Below, piece after piece: positions 16,698 through 25,400 of a stretch of 64,000 nt of DNA; positions within the stretch are counted from its first letter, which is position 1; each line of letters starts with the position of its first letter. Both the position numbers and the translations under genes were made by a program. Origin of the DNA: JADKHR01 sp041917295 (GTDB taxonomy: Bacteria > Elusimicrobiota > Elusimicrobia > FEN-1173). The stretch spans positions 1-64,000 of the forward strand of contig JAYRXX010000057.1 in assembly GCA_041917295.1 (NCBI GenBank), written 5' to 3'. Below the pieces are notes generated by a model. It was not told where the DNA came from. It was given only the letters and a program-made list of their open reading frames with translations, and made no database searches.

Positions 16698-18371
16698 ATG
16701 GCCGGTGAATACATTTTTACCATTGAAGACCTTTCGAAATCGTACGGGCCCAAAAAACTTTTCGAGGGAATTTATCTTTCTTTCTACCACAAAGCCAAAA
16801 TCGGCATCGTGGGAGAAAACGGGTCCGGAAAATCCACGCTGTTGCGCATCATGGCGGGCGTTGAAAAAGATTTCATGGGAAAAGCCGAACTCAAAAAGGG
16901 GGCCACGTTGGGCTATTTGCCCCAGGAGCCCCGGCTGGATCCGTCGAAAACGGTGCGGGAAGAAGTGGAAGAAGCCTTCGCCGACATTAAAAAAATGCTG
17001 GCCGACTACGATAAGGTGTCCGACAGCATGGGCGGCGATTTGTCGCCGGAGGAAATGGAGAAGGCCCTGGAAAAGATGGGGCGCTTGCAAGAGCAGATCG
17101 AAGCGGTGGACGGTTGGAACTTAAAACGCCAGGTGGACATTGCCATGGACGCGTTGGTGTTGCCGCCGGACGAAACGTCCTGCGCCGTTTTGTCGGGGGG
17201 GGAAGCCCGCCGGGTGGCCCTGTGCAAGTTGTTGTTAAAAAAGCCCGACATGTTGTTGTTGGACGAGCCCACCAACCATTTGGACGCCGAAACCGTCGCT
17301 TGGTTGGAACAAACGTTGAAAGAGTATCCCGGCAACGTGATCATCGTCACCCACGACCGGTACTTTTTGGACAACATCACCCAATGGATTTTGGAGTTGG
17401 ACCACGGCAAGGGGATCCCCTTCGAGGGCAACTACGCCAAGTGGGTGGAAGCCAAGGCGAAACGGTCGGCCGACGAAGACAAACGCGCCTCGGCCTTGCA
17501 CAAACATTTGGAAAAAGAATTGGCGTGGCTTCGCCAAAGTCCGTCTGGCCGACGGGCGAAAAACAAGGCCCGGGTGACCGCCTACGAAAGTTTGGCGGCC
17601 CAGAAACACGAAATTCACGCCGACAGTTTGGACATCGAAGTGGTGCCGGGCCCGGCTTTGGGCAACAAGGTGATCCGCGCCGCGGGCCTGTCCAAATCGT
17701 ATGGCGACAACCTGTTGATGAAAGACGTCACGTTCGACGTGCCCCGGGGCGCCATTGTGGGCCTGGTGGGCCCCAACGGGGTGGGGAAAACCACCCTGTT
17801 TCGCATGATCACCGGCCAGGAAAAGCCCGATGGGGGCACCCTGGAAATCGGCGACTCGGTCGTGTTTTCGTATGTGGACCAAAAACGGGAAACCTTGACG
17901 CCCACCAACAACGTCTTTCAAGAAATCTCCGGCGGCGTGGACATATTGAACATCGGGGGAAAAGAAGTGCCGGCGCGGGTGTATCTGACGCGGTTCAATT
18001 TCCGCGGACCGGACCAACAAAAAAAGGTGGGCTCGCTTTCCGGTGGGGAACGCAACCGCCTTCACTTGGCCAAACAAATGCTGACCGGCGGCAACGTGCT
18101 GTTGCTCGACGAACCCACCAACGATTTGGACGTGGACACCATCCGGGCTCTGGAAGACGCCCTGCTGGACTATTCCGGATGCGTGTTGGTCATCAGCCAC
18201 GACCGGTTTTTCCTGGACCGGGTGTGCACCCACTTGTTGGTGTTTGAAGGGGAGGGGAGACTGCGCTGGTTTGACGGCAACTTCGAGGAATACCACGCCA
18301 AACATTTGGAAGAAACCGGCGGCCGGGACGAAAATCGCCGATCCAAATACAAAAAGTTGAGCCTCCGTTGA
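16698..18371 (+). CDS. ettA: Energy-dependent translational throttle protein EttA (ABC-F)
   Basis: 557 residues (E. coli EttA 555). Two ABC domains without membrane segments: GENGSGKST, LSGGEARRVAL and LLLDEPTNHLD in the first; GPNGVGKTT, LSGGERNRLHLAK and LLLDEPTNDLD in the second. The N-terminal arm insertion (about 95-135) and the inter-domain P-site tRNA-interaction linker (about 245-310, with GRRAKNKARV) fit EttA rather than Uup. It binds the ribosomal E site and gates the first elongation cycle according to ATP/ADP. The stop overlaps the TTG start of the next gene. Confidence 0.96.
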   Translation: MAGEYIFTIEDLSKSYGPKKLFEGIYLSFYHKAKIGIVGENGSGKSTLLRIMAGVEKDFMGKAELKKGATLGYLPQEPRLDPSKTVREEVEEAFADIKKMLADYDKVSDSMGGDLSPEEMEKALEKMGRLQEQIEAVDGWNLKRQVDIAMDALVLPPDETSCAVLSGGEARRVALCKLLLKKPDMLLLDEPTNHLDAETVAWLEQTLKEYPGNVIIVTHDRYFLDNITQWILELDHGKGIPFEGNYAKWVEAKAKRSADEDKRASALHKHLEKELAWLRQSPSGRRAKNKARVTAYESLAAQKHEIHADSLDIEVVPGPALGNKVIRAAGLSKSYGDNLLMKDVTFDVPRGAIVGLVGPNGVGKTTLFRMITGQEKPDGGTLEIGDSVVFSYVDQKRETLTPTNNVFQEISGGVDILNIGGKEVPARVYLTRFNFRGPDQQKKVGSLSGGERNRLHLAKQMLTGGNVLLLDEPTNDLDVDTIRALEDALLDYSGCVLVISHDRFFLDRVCTHLLVFEGEGRLRWFDGNFEEYHAKHLEETGGRDENRRSKYKKLSLR

Positions 18372-19051
18372 TCGAACCAGCGGCGCTGATCGTGGCCAAG
18401 GGCGTGGGCAAATCGTTTCCCACGGCGCAAGGGCCGCTGGAAGTTCTTAAAGAGATATCTCTGAACGTGGGCCGGGGAGAGTTTTTGGCGCTTCAGGGGG
18501 CGTCCGGGTCGGGGAAATCCACGTTGCTGTCGTTGTTGGCGGGTTTGGACCATCCGACCGTGGGGGAAATTACTCTGGACGGGGAACGGTTGGACCGGTT
18601 ACCCCAATCCCAACTGGCCCGTGTCCGGCGGGAAAAAGTGGGGTTCGTGTTCCAGTCGTTTCATCTGGTTGCGAGCTTGTCGGTCCTGGAAAACGTGCAG
18701 TTGCCTATGGCGTTTCGCGGGCGGGGGTTTGCGGACGAAAACAAGGCTCGGGCCCTGTTGGACGGGGTGGGACTGACCCACCGGGCCGATTTTTTGCCGG
18801 GGAAACTGTCGGGCGGCGAAAAACAACGGGCGGCCATCGCCCGGGCGTTGGTCAACGATCCCCCCGTTGTGTTCGCCGACGAGCCCACGGGGAACCTGGA
18901 CTCGCTTAACGGCCGGCGGGTTCTGGAGTTGCTGGAAAAACACACCGTTCACGCGGGCCGGTCATTAATTTTGGTCACCCACGACCCCGACATCGCGGCC
19001 CGCGCCCACCGACGCTTGCTGATGCGTGACGGCCACTTCGTATCTCCATGA
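18368..19051 (+). CDS. ybbA: ABC transporter ATP-binding protein, LolD/YbbA type
   Basis: 227 residues from TTG 18368, overlapping the ettA stop by 4 bp (TTGA). Walker A GASGSGKST, Q-loop FVFQSFHLV, signature LSGGEKQRAAIARAL, Walker B VVFADEPTGNLDS and ILVTHD, the MacB/LolD pattern. It forms one unit with the FtsX-type permease that follows and overlaps it by 4 bp. The adjacent GDSL lipoprotein recreates the ybbA-ybbP-tesA neighbourhood known in proteobacteria. Such machines extract lipids or lipoproteins or transmit mechanical signals across the inner membrane rather than importing solutes; the cargo is unknown. Confidence 0.88.
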   Translation: MIEPAALIVAKGVGKSFPTAQGPLEVLKEISLNVGRGEFLALQGASGSGKSTLLSLLAGLDHPTVGEITLDGERLDRLPQSQLARVRREKVGFVFQSFHLVASLSVLENVQLPMAFRGRGFADENKARALLDGVGLTHRADFLPGKLSGGEKQRAAIARALVNDPPVVFADEPTGNLDSLNGRRVLELLEKHTVHAGRSLILVTHDPDIAARAHRRLLMRDGHFVSP

Positions 19052-21549
19052 ACCCGTTTCGCTTGGCGGTCAGAGAAATTAGATTCCGGCCCCTTTACGC
19101 GCTTCTTTTTATGTCCTCCATCGCGGTGGGGACAGCCAGTTTGATGGCGTTGGCGGGGGTGTCGGGGGTGGTGAAACGCACCGTCACCGTTCAGGCCAAA
19201 GAGTTGTGGTCCGCCGACATCACCGTCAAAGGCAGTGAGGTGGTGTTGGACGACGTGGAAGGGTGGGCGCGCCAACGGTGGCCGACCGCGGTGTTCGCTC
19301 GATCCATTGATACGCTTTCGATGGCGCAATTTCGGCGGGCCCAAAAAACGGGCCAAGTCACCTTGTCCGCGGTCAGTTCCGCTTATCCCCTGTACGGGAA
19401 AATCACGACCGGGTCGGGCCGGCCGTTTTTGTCTGTGTTGAAACCCGGCTCGTTGGTGGTGGGCGACCGGCTGTTGAAAGGATGGAACCTGTCCGTGGGC
19501 GACACTTTGCGGATCGGGGCGTTGGATTTAACAGTGGCCGACACGGTGGTGGACCGAACCGACGTTCCCACATCGTTTTTTGAGCTTTCACCCACCGTGT
19601 TTATTTCCTTGGCGGATCTGCGGAATTCAAAATTAATGACTCCGGGCAGTCGCGCCTCCAACACGCTTTGCATCAACGTTCCGCCGGGAACGGATTTGGC
19701 GAGCGCGTTGGCGGAGGTCAAGGGCCGGGCGTCTTCGGAAACCACGGAGGTGGCAAGCTGGTCCACCGATAACCCCGGAATTCTTAAATTCATTCAAAGG
19801 ACCATTTTGTATTTGGATTTTCTGGCCCTGTTGACGTTGACGCTGGGAGGAATCGGCGCGGCCACCGCCCTCGCGGCGGCAATCAACGCGGGTCAAAAAA
19901 GTGTGGGCATGATGTTTGCCCTGGGCGCGCCCGCCGGCTACGTGTATCGGGCGTGGTTGTGGTGGGTGGCGTTGTTGTCGGCGGTGGGGCTGGTCGTGGC
20001 GTTGGGGGCGAGCCGGTTATTGGCGTCGCTTTTGTTGTCGTTGTTCGGGGACCTGTTGCCCGGCGGATTAATCCCCGCGTTTCCCCTGGGCGCCCTGGGC
20101 CGATCCGCGGGGGTCGGGATCGGCGCGGCCCTGTTGTTTACCGTATGGCCGCTGATGAACCTCCGAGACCTTTCGCCCACTCGAATTTTGGCCGACGATT
20201 TTTCCGAAGAGAAGGCCCTGTTTGTTCGCGGCGCCGTTTGGGCGATGGTGGGCGGAACACTTTTTTATCTGTTGGTGTGGGCCCAAACGGGTCGGCCTTT
20301 TTTGGCGGGTCAATTCGTGCTCGCCCTGGCGGGGACGGTTGTCGGGGGGAGCGGTTTGGTGGGAGCGGGCCTGGCGGGATTTCGGACCCTTTTTTCGTGG
20401 TCGACCGGATTGGTTCCGCGGTTGGCGGCCCGGGGTTTGGCCCGGCCCGGCAATTTAAACAACGCGGTGGTCCTGTCGGTGGCGCTTTCGTTGACGGTTT
20501 TGTTGACCCTGTTTCTCATGGAAAAAAACATTTTTTCCCAACTGATCCAAAGTTTTCCACCCGACGCGCCCAACGCTTTTTTCATCAACATTCAGCCGGG
20601 CCAACGGGCGGATTTTAACGCTGTCACCGGAAACGCGGGCGCGCGGTTGTTCCCGTTGATTCGCGGGCGCGTGGTGGCGGTCAACGGTGTGCCGGTCCAA
20701 AAAATCAATCGGCGCGGTGACCGCAAAAGTTCGGGGGACCGGTTGACGCGGGAATTCGGGTTTACCTATGGGGAAGACCTGTTGCCCACGGACACGGTTG
20801 TGGAAGGCCCCGGCCTGTGGGACTCCCGTCTGGCGGGCCCGCAGGTGTCGGTGTTTGACGAGTACAAAAAAAAGTTCGGCCTTAAACGGGGCGACCGGAT
20901 CGCCGTCAGCGTGTTGGGCCGTCGGTTTGAGGCGACCATTTCATCGTTTCGCGCGATCAACCAATCGGTTCGGCAACCGTTTTTTTACTTTTATTTTCAA
21001 CCGGGTCTTTTAGACGACGTGCCTCACACGCTCATGACAGGATTGGCGATCCCCAAAGACCGGTTGCCCGACCTGCAAAATCGGTTGGCCGAGGGGTTGC
21101 CCAACGTGACGGTTATTGACTTGTCCGACGTGGCGGCTTTAACAGGCCGATTGTTTCAACGGTTGGGAACGGTGGTGAGGGCGTTGGGCTATTTCGGGTT
21201 GTCGGCGGGAGGGGTGCTTTTAATGTCGAGCTTGTTGGCGTCGCTGGGGTCACGAAAACGCGAATCGGCCCTGTATCGCGCTTTGGGAGCGTCCCCCCGG
21301 CAGGTGTTGGCGGTGGCGTTGGCGGAATATGCCATCATCGCCGGCGCGGGCGTGGCGGCGGCGTGGGTGTTGGGGGCCGGGGCCAGCGCGCTACTGCTCC
21401 ACCGGGTGTTCGAACTTCGGCTGAACATTTATCCGGTGTTCACCGGCGCTTTTATGGGGACAGCGGCGGCGAGCATTGTTTTTCTTTCCTGGATTGTCAC
21501 GCGGAGTTCGCTAGGCCAACACCCCATGGAAACTCTCCGCCATGAATAA
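19048..21549 (+). CDS. ybbP: FtsX-like ABC permease, YbbP type
   Basis: 833 residues with an ATG overlapping the ATPase stop (ATGA). An N-terminal membrane helix (about 15-38) is followed by a large periplasmic domain (about 40-250), several helices (about 255-500), a second periplasmic domain (about 505-710) and three closing helices (about 715-825, including SAGGVLLMSSLLASLGSRKRE and ALGASPRQVL). Two FtsX units in one chain is the YbbP/DevC-like layout. It partners the preceding ATPase. The substrate is not deducible. G-rich codon use matches its neighbours. Confidence 0.88.
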   Translation: MNPFRLAVREIRFRPLYALLFMSSIAVGTASLMALAGVSGVVKRTVTVQAKELWSADITVKGSEVVLDDVEGWARQRWPTAVFARSIDTLSMAQFRRAQKTGQVTLSAVSSAYPLYGKITTGSGRPFLSVLKPGSLVVGDRLLKGWNLSVGDTLRIGALDLTVADTVVDRTDVPTSFFELSPTVFISLADLRNSKLMTPGSRASNTLCINVPPGTDLASALAEVKGRASSETTEVASWSTDNPGILKFIQRTILYLDFLALLTLTLGGIGAATALAAAINAGQKSVGMMFALGAPAGYVYRAWLWWVALLSAVGLVVALGASRLLASLLLSLFGDLLPGGLIPAFPLGALGRSAGVGIGAALLFTVWPLMNLRDLSPTRILADDFSEEKALFVRGAVWAMVGGTLFYLLVWAQTGRPFLAGQFVLALAGTVVGGSGLVGAGLAGFRTLFSWSTGLVPRLAARGLARPGNLNNAVVLSVALSLTVLLTLFLMEKNIFSQLIQSFPPDAPNAFFINIQPGQRADFNAVTGNAGARLFPLIRGRVVAVNGVPVQKINRRGDRKSSGDRLTREFGFTYGEDLLPTDTVVEGPGLWDSRLAGPQVSVFDEYKKKFGLKRGDRIAVSVLGRRFEATISSFRAINQSVRQPFFYFYFQPGLLDDVPHTLMTGLAIPKDRLPDLQNRLAEGLPNVTVIDLSDVAALTGRLFQRLGTVVRALGYFGLSAGGVLLMSSLLASLGSRKRESALYRALGASPRQVLAVALAEYAIIAGAGVAAAWVLGAGASALLLHRVFELRLNIYPVFTGAFMGTAAASIVFLSWIVTRSSLGQHPMETLRHE

Positions 21550-21579
21550 ATATGTTCACCGAATCCGATCGATACTTAC

Positions 21580-21754
21580 GGCCCTGGAATATTTTCCCCA
21601 AGCCCGAACGGCTTGCGCGCAATTTTGTGCCGGAGTCCGACCCAACTCCCGGCCCTTAACGTCCTATGGGCCGGATCAGACAGGGTCGGCCCCGCTACCG
21701 GCACAAAATTGTGCTCATAACGCCTCAAGGGCTTGGGGAAAATATTCCAGGGCC
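21580..21754. repeat. 175-bp nested inverted-repeat element (MITE-like)
   Basis: The outer 26 bp (21580-21605) and the last 26 bp (21729-21754) are perfect reverse complements (GGCCCTGGAATATTTTCCCC... / ...GGGGAAAATATTCCAGGGCC). A second inner pair around GCAATTTTGTGCCGG and CCGGCACAAAATTGTGC extends the stem, so RNA or single-stranded DNA would fold into a long hairpin. No protein is encoded. It sits exactly between the permease stop and the lipoprotein ATG at 21755, so it forms that gene's leader. Confidence 0.8.
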
Positions 21755-22432
21755 ATGATGTGGGACATTCGTCCCTTTTTTGCCGTCGTGGGCGTCATGA
21801 TCTTGGGGGCTTGTGAGAAGGCGGATTTGCCCCCGGAGGCGAGGGGAGAAACAACGACGAGAGCGGCGGTGCGAATTTTGGCGTTTGGGGACAGTTTGAC
21901 CGCGGGGAAAGATTTGGAGAACCCCGACCGAAACGGTTACCCCGGGGTTTTGGAACGGCTGTTAAAAGAAAAGGGCTATTCCGTGGCGGTGACCAACGGG
22001 GGCCATTCGGGCGACACCACGTTCGACGGGCTCGCCCGGCTGGATTTCAGTTTGGCCGAAAAACCCCACGTGGTCATTGTGGGACTGGGATCCAACGACA
22101 CGTTTCAAGGCAAACGTCTGAGCGACATGGAAAAAAACCTGGACGAGATTGTCCGACGATGCCAAGACGCGGGGGCCGTGGTGGTGTTGTGCGGAATGAA
22201 AACGTTTCCCAATTTGGGGCTGTTTTATTCCGCCGACTACGCTAAAATGTTTAAACGGGTGGCGGACCGGCGCGGGGCGTTGTTGGCGCCGTTTCTGTTG
22301 GAGGGAGTGGCGGGCAATCCGGCCCTGAACCTGCCGGACGGAATTCACCCGAACGAACAGGGCTACGAACGCGTGGCGCAAACCCTTTTGCCCCACGTTG
22401 AAAAGGCCCTCAAAAAAGTGAGGCGGGGATGA
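21755..22432 (+). CDS. tesA: SGNH/GDSL hydrolase lipoprotein, TesA-like arylesterase
   Basis: 225 residues. I start at ATG 21755, the first Met after the palindromic element; the frame is open further upstream but only through that repeat. Signal peptide with lipobox ILGAC predicts a lipoprotein. SGNH blocks: FGDSLTAG (Ser), NGGHSGDTT (Gly), GLGSNDTF (Asn) and DGIHPNEQGY (Asp, His). The layout follows E. coli TesA, a periplasmic esterase/lysophospholipase/thioesterase. The lipid-handling role matches the neighbouring YbbA-YbbP pair. The stop overlaps the next ATG by 4 bp. Confidence 0.88.
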   Translation: MMWDIRPFFAVVGVMILGACEKADLPPEARGETTTRAAVRILAFGDSLTAGKDLENPDRNGYPGVLERLLKEKGYSVAVTNGGHSGDTTFDGLARLDFSLAEKPHVVIVGLGSNDTFQGKRLSDMEKNLDEIVRRCQDAGAVVVLCGMKTFPNLGLFYSADYAKMFKRVADRRGALLAPFLLEGVAGNPALNLPDGIHPNEQGYERVAQTLLPHVEKALKKVRRG

Positions 22433-23445
22433 AAACGCTTGTTGCGGTTCTGGTCATGGTCATGGCGGCCGGCGTGTCTGGGCTGGACCGGAAAACCTTT
22501 GATTCCCAGAAAGAAAACATTCAACGTTTGGCGGTTGAACGCATTCGATCGGCGCCCATGGACTACGAAAAAGTGATGGTGGCCGCCGAAAAACGGGTGC
22601 GGGCTCTGCATGAAGAGGTCGGTTCGAACAAGGGTGCGGTTTCGTCCGCTCTGGACGAGGACCTTCGCCGATTGCGCGGCGCCTGTCAAAAGATGCAAAG
22701 GAACGCCATCGTCGGGAAAGGGCCGACCGAAGATCCCGCCGCGCGGGCCCTCATTGAACAAATTTGGGCCCGCTATCGGGTGGAGATAAAACTTTTGCGG
22801 GACCAGGTTGCGGAAAAATCCAAACTTTCCCAAGGAAAACCTTTTCCGCCGGAAGTCGAAAGGGACGTTCGTCCCATGGACCAAAGGCCCTGGGACGAAG
22901 GCCCACGGGACGAAGGTCCCCGGGACGAACGCTCCGGGGAAAGTCGGATTTATTGGGAAACCCTGGGGACGTTTAAAAAATTGCGATCGGAGGTGGTTTT
23001 GGATCTGATCTACAACACTCCGCCCCACGAACGGAGTTTGGAAGAGGCCTTGTTCCGTGACGAAGTGGCGCTTTTAAAGGCGTGCGAAATAACGCCCAAA
23101 AAAACCCGGGGCGAGTCGGTTCGTGTGGTGGTCCCCCAGGAACACGGTTTAAAGGCCGACCCGGACGTCCAGACATTTTACCGGTCGTTGGACCTGGTGC
23201 CCGACGCCCGGCCGTTGCGGTCGGGCGGGTTCACGGTGCCCGCGGGGGCAAGAACGGTGACTTTGCGTGAAGACAAAGCCAAAATGGTGTTTCGTCCTCG
23301 CCGGGGAAAAGGGGTGGCCTACGTGGGGCAAAGCGAAACAGAAATCCAGTACGGGTATATCGCGATTCCCCCGGACACGGCCTACTATTTTGAAAACATC
23401 GGGTCCGAACCGCTGGATCTGGAATACGTGGGGATCAAACCATGA
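22429..23445 (+). CDS. Secreted protein of unknown function with C-terminal cupin-like domain
   Basis: 338 residues. N-terminal signal peptide (MKTLVAVLVMVMAAGVSG), a helical charged region (about 20-145), a short low-complexity linker with the unit (W/R)DEGPRDE repeated at about 150-165, a second helical part (about 170-230) and a C-terminal part (about 235-338) whose VFRPRRGKGVAYVG and YIAIPPDTAYYFENIGSEPL resemble the second half of a small cupin barrel. The usual metal-binding HxH is not seen, so a binding rather than enzymatic role is possible. It overlaps both the tesA-like and folB genes by 4 bp, so it is part of their operon. I do not recognise the family. Confidence 0.7.
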   Translation: MKTLVAVLVMVMAAGVSGLDRKTFDSQKENIQRLAVERIRSAPMDYEKVMVAAEKRVRALHEEVGSNKGAVSSALDEDLRRLRGACQKMQRNAIVGKGPTEDPAARALIEQIWARYRVEIKLLRDQVAEKSKLSQGKPFPPEVERDVRPMDQRPWDEGPRDEGPRDERSGESRIYWETLGTFKKLRSEVVLDLIYNTPPHERSLEEALFRDEVALLKACEITPKKTRGESVRVVVPQEHGLKADPDVQTFYRSLDLVPDARPLRSGGFTVPAGARTVTLREDKAKMVFRPRRGKGVAYVGQSETEIQYGYIAIPPDTAYYFENIGSEPLDLEYVGIKP

Positions 23446-23798
23446 CTCAACACAATGATCAACTGATTTTGTCCGGGCTTGAACTGTGGTTAAAGGTGGG
23501 ATGCACCGAGGCGGAGCGGGCCTTTGCCCAACGAATTGAGATGGACGTCACGTTGTGTTTGCCGTTGCAAGAGGCGGGCCGAACCGATTCCATGAACACC
23601 ACCGTGGATTACGCCGCCGCGTGCGCGTTACTTAAAAACACGTTGGAACCCGGCACATTTAAACTGGCGGAAGCCGTGGCCGAACAAGCGGCCTCCCTTC
23701 TGCTGGGGGCCTACCGGCTGGAGTCGGTTACCGTGTTGGTCAAAAAGCGCGCTCTTCCCGGCCTGGCCTGGGCCGGTATTCAAATCCAGCGACCCTGA
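23442..23798 (+). CDS. folB: Dihydroneopterin aldolase (FolB/FolX family)
   Basis: 118 residues, the normal length. LELWLKVGCTEAER (substrate-proximal Glu), DVTLCLP, TVDYAAACALL and KLAEAVAEQAASLLL are the family blocks, and the late VLVKKRALPGL holds the catalytic Lys of VxxxKPxA-type ends. It converts 7,8-dihydroneopterin to 6-hydroxymethyl-7,8-dihydropterin in folate synthesis; the FolX epimerase is the alternative. It is the last gene of the overlapping chain, 6 bp before the GIY-YIG cassette. Confidence 0.9.
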   Translation: MTQHNDQLILSGLELWLKVGCTEAERAFAQRIEMDVTLCLPLQEAGRTDSMNTTVDYAAACALLKNTLEPGTFKLAEAVAEQAASLLLGAYRLESVTVLVKKRALPGLAWAGIQIQRP

Positions 23799-23804
23799 AA
23801 ATGA

Positions 23805-24265
23805 GGCTCAACACGGAATGTTGAATGATGGCAAGATTTATTTCGAATAGACTGTCATCCCGGCGAAAGCCGGGACCCAGGGTTTGCTCATGATTCGTCA
23901 ACCGTGTGTCTATATTATGGCGAGCAAGCGCAATGGAACGCTTTATGCGGGTGCCACTTCCGATTTGGTCAAACGCGTTTGGGAACACAAAACAGGTGTC
24001 ATCAAGGGATTCACCCTCCGATACCACGTTCACAGGCTGGTTTGGTTTGAAACTCATGGAACAATGGAATCAGCTATTCAACGTGAAAAAAACATCAAAG
24101 AATGGAAAAGGGCGTGGAAACTGGAAATGATTGAACGACAAAACGCCGTCTGGCGTGATCTGTATGAAGACATTGTTTGAAGGCTAAAAAAGCCACTTCT
24201 CTGGGTCCCGGCTTTCGCCGGGATGACGACGTTATAATCATTCGTTCAACATTCCGTGTTGAGCC
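23805..24265. mobile_element. Putative GIY-YIG cassette bounded by nested inverted repeats
   Basis: The outer arms 23805-23825 and 24245-24265 are 21-bp perfect inverted repeats (GGCTCAACACGGAATGTTGA...). The inner arms 23854-23880 and 24201-24227 are 27-bp perfect inverted repeats, each carrying the hairpin CCCGGCGAAAGCCGGG. Between them lies one small gene for a GIY-YIG nuclease-domain protein. The 461-bp unit sits neatly between folB and the next operon. I infer a small non-autonomous or nuclease-mobilised element; a target duplication is not clear. Confidence 0.7.
23890..24180 (+). CDS. Small GIY-YIG domain endonuclease-like protein
   Basis: 96 residues from ATG 23890; the frame also allows a TTG two codons earlier. 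The GIY-YIG core reads CVYIMASKRNGTLYAGATSD (YIM...YAG in place of GIY-YIG), with the conserved Arg in LVKRVWEHK and the conserved Glu in AIQREKNIKEW. The family is the short UPF0213/GIY-YIG type found throughout bacteria, often near palindromic repeats. It could be the nuclease acting on the repeats that enclose it, but that is inference. Confidence 0.85.
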   Translation: MIRQPCVYIMASKRNGTLYAGATSDLVKRVWEHKTGVIKGFTLRYHVHRLVWFETHGTMESAIQREKNIKEWKRAWKLEMIERQNAVWRDLYEDIV

Positions 24266-24316
24266 CAAAATGAGAAACTGGCCTCGAGCGGGTTCAGTAT
24301 AATTTATTGTTTATAA

Positions 24317-24334
24317 TTTATAGTAAACTATAAA
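24317..24334. promoter_or_regulatory. Perfect palindrome, likely autoregulatory operator
   Basis: TTTATAGT-AA-ACTATAAA ends 2 bp before the ATG of the HTH-GHKL gene. TATAAT sequences at 24298-24303 and 24312-24317 could be -10 elements. A protein bound here would cover the promoter and start codon. The N-terminal HTH domain of the following gene is the obvious candidate ligand (inference). Confidence 0.6.
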
Positions 24335-24336
24335 AT

Positions 24337-25122
24337 ATGAAAACAGACACCCGTCGTAAAATCATGGCTCTGATCCGATCCCGGTGCGCCGAGGGGGTTC
24401 GGCCGGTGGAAATGGTCGCTCACCTGGGTGTTTCCGCGCAGGCGGTGCATTACCATTTGCGCGCTTTGGTTTCTTCGGGCGCCTTGGAGGTGGTGGGCCG
24501 AGGGCCCACAACGCGCTATGTTGTCGCCGGGATCCCCCGGTTCGATGCGGCCATCCGGTGGGCCACGTCGACGGCTCCTCCGGGTCAAAGTCCCTCGCAA
24601 TGGGTGTGCGAATCCCGGGATGTGTTTTTGGGTCGGTTGGCCCGAATTTCAGCGCTCTCAAAAGAGGGTCTGTCCGACCGTGAAATTCCCTTGCTTATCT
24701 CGGTCGTTGGAGAGATCGGGAACAACTGTTTTGACCACAATCTTGGAAAGTGGAAGGACAGCCCGGGATGCTGGTTCGAAATCCAGGTGACCGGCAAAAA
24801 AGCGTGGACGCTCGTTGCGGATCGGGGCCAGGGAATATTTCGATCCATTGAGCGCGTTGTGCCGAGAATAGTGGGCGAGCAAGAGGCTCTGCGTGTGGCG
24901 TTTGAGCAGGTTGTTTCCGGTCGAGCCCCCGAAAACAGGGGAAATGGTCTAAAGTTTGTTAGGGGAACCCTCTCGTTGAACCCCCAGTGCGGCATTGCCT
25001 GCCGTTCGGGGAAAGGCATTGTCGATTACGGACCTTTGGGGCCGGAGTGCCGATCCTATTTAGAGAAGCCGGTCACCCGCTGGCCGGGCACCGTTACGCT
25101 GGTCGTGTGGAGTCTGAAATGA
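24337..25122 (+). CDS. HTH domain fused to GHKL (histidine-kinase-like) ATPase
   Basis: 261 residues. Residues about 1-65 are a winged helix (EMVAHLGVSAQAVHYHLRAL), about 115-260 a GHKL ATPase: N box EIGNNCFDHN, G1 DRGQGI, G2 NRGNGLKFV. There is no dimerisation/phosphoacceptor His, so it is not a classical sensor kinase; the fold is that of anti-sigma kinases such as SpoIIAB/RsbW. The stop overlaps the ATG of a STAS-like gene, whose family (DUF4325) is the usual neighbour of this type. I infer a partner-switch module in which the ATPase binds or phosphorylates the STAS protein and the HTH senses DNA, probably at its own operator. Confidence 0.8.
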   Translation: MKTDTRRKIMALIRSRCAEGVRPVEMVAHLGVSAQAVHYHLRALVSSGALEVVGRGPTTRYVVAGIPRFDAAIRWATSTAPPGQSPSQWVCESRDVFLGRLARISALSKEGLSDREIPLLISVVGEIGNNCFDHNLGKWKDSPGCWFEIQVTGKKAWTLVADRGQGIFRSIERVVPRIVGEQEALRVAFEQVVSGRAPENRGNGLKFVRGTLSLNPQCGIACRSGKGIVDYGPLGPECRSYLEKPVTRWPGTVTLVVWSLK

Positions 25123-25400
25123 AAATCCAAGTTAAAAAATTCGGAACAATTCTGTCATCGCGCCCGGCCGGGCGCGAGGCGGCCCTGGTCATGAAATCCA
25201 CCCTCCGGCCGGGGCCCCGTGAGAAGGTCGAACTGGATTTCAGCGGGGTTTTGGCTGTCGGTCCTTCCTGGCTCGACGAAGTGCTCACGTCACTTCAAAA
25301 TGATTTCGGAAAGAAAAGAGTGATTTGCTTGCCGACCGAGAACCTGTCTGTGATCGAGTCACTGAAAATCATCGACGCGACCCATCGCCCGTCCCCGTGA
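25119..25400 (+). CDS. STAS-like protein, DUF4325
   Basis: 93 residues from ATG 25119, overlapping the previous stop (ATGA). The pattern VELDFSGVLAVGPSWLDEVL matches the DUF4325 STAS-like core; the Ser in GPSW is where anti-anti-sigma STAS proteins carry their regulatory Ser. The length fits a lone STAS domain. It probably is the partner of the GHKL protein upstream. The stop overlaps the GTG of the helicase. Confidence 0.78.
   Translation: MKIQVKKFGTILSSRPAGREAALVMKSTLRPGPREKVELDFSGVLAVGPSWLDEVLTSLQNDFGKKRVICLPTENLSVIESLKIIDATHRPSP

Noticed and set aside
17114..18305. Long open frames (377 and 356 codons) in other frames of ettA
   Set aside because: EttA has all catalytic motifs through this stretch; the other frames are compositional shadows.
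21542..21754. Upstream extension of the TesA-like gene by 71 codons
   Set aside because: The added codons coincide with the nested inverted-repeat element, and the signal peptide with lipobox starts at 21755.
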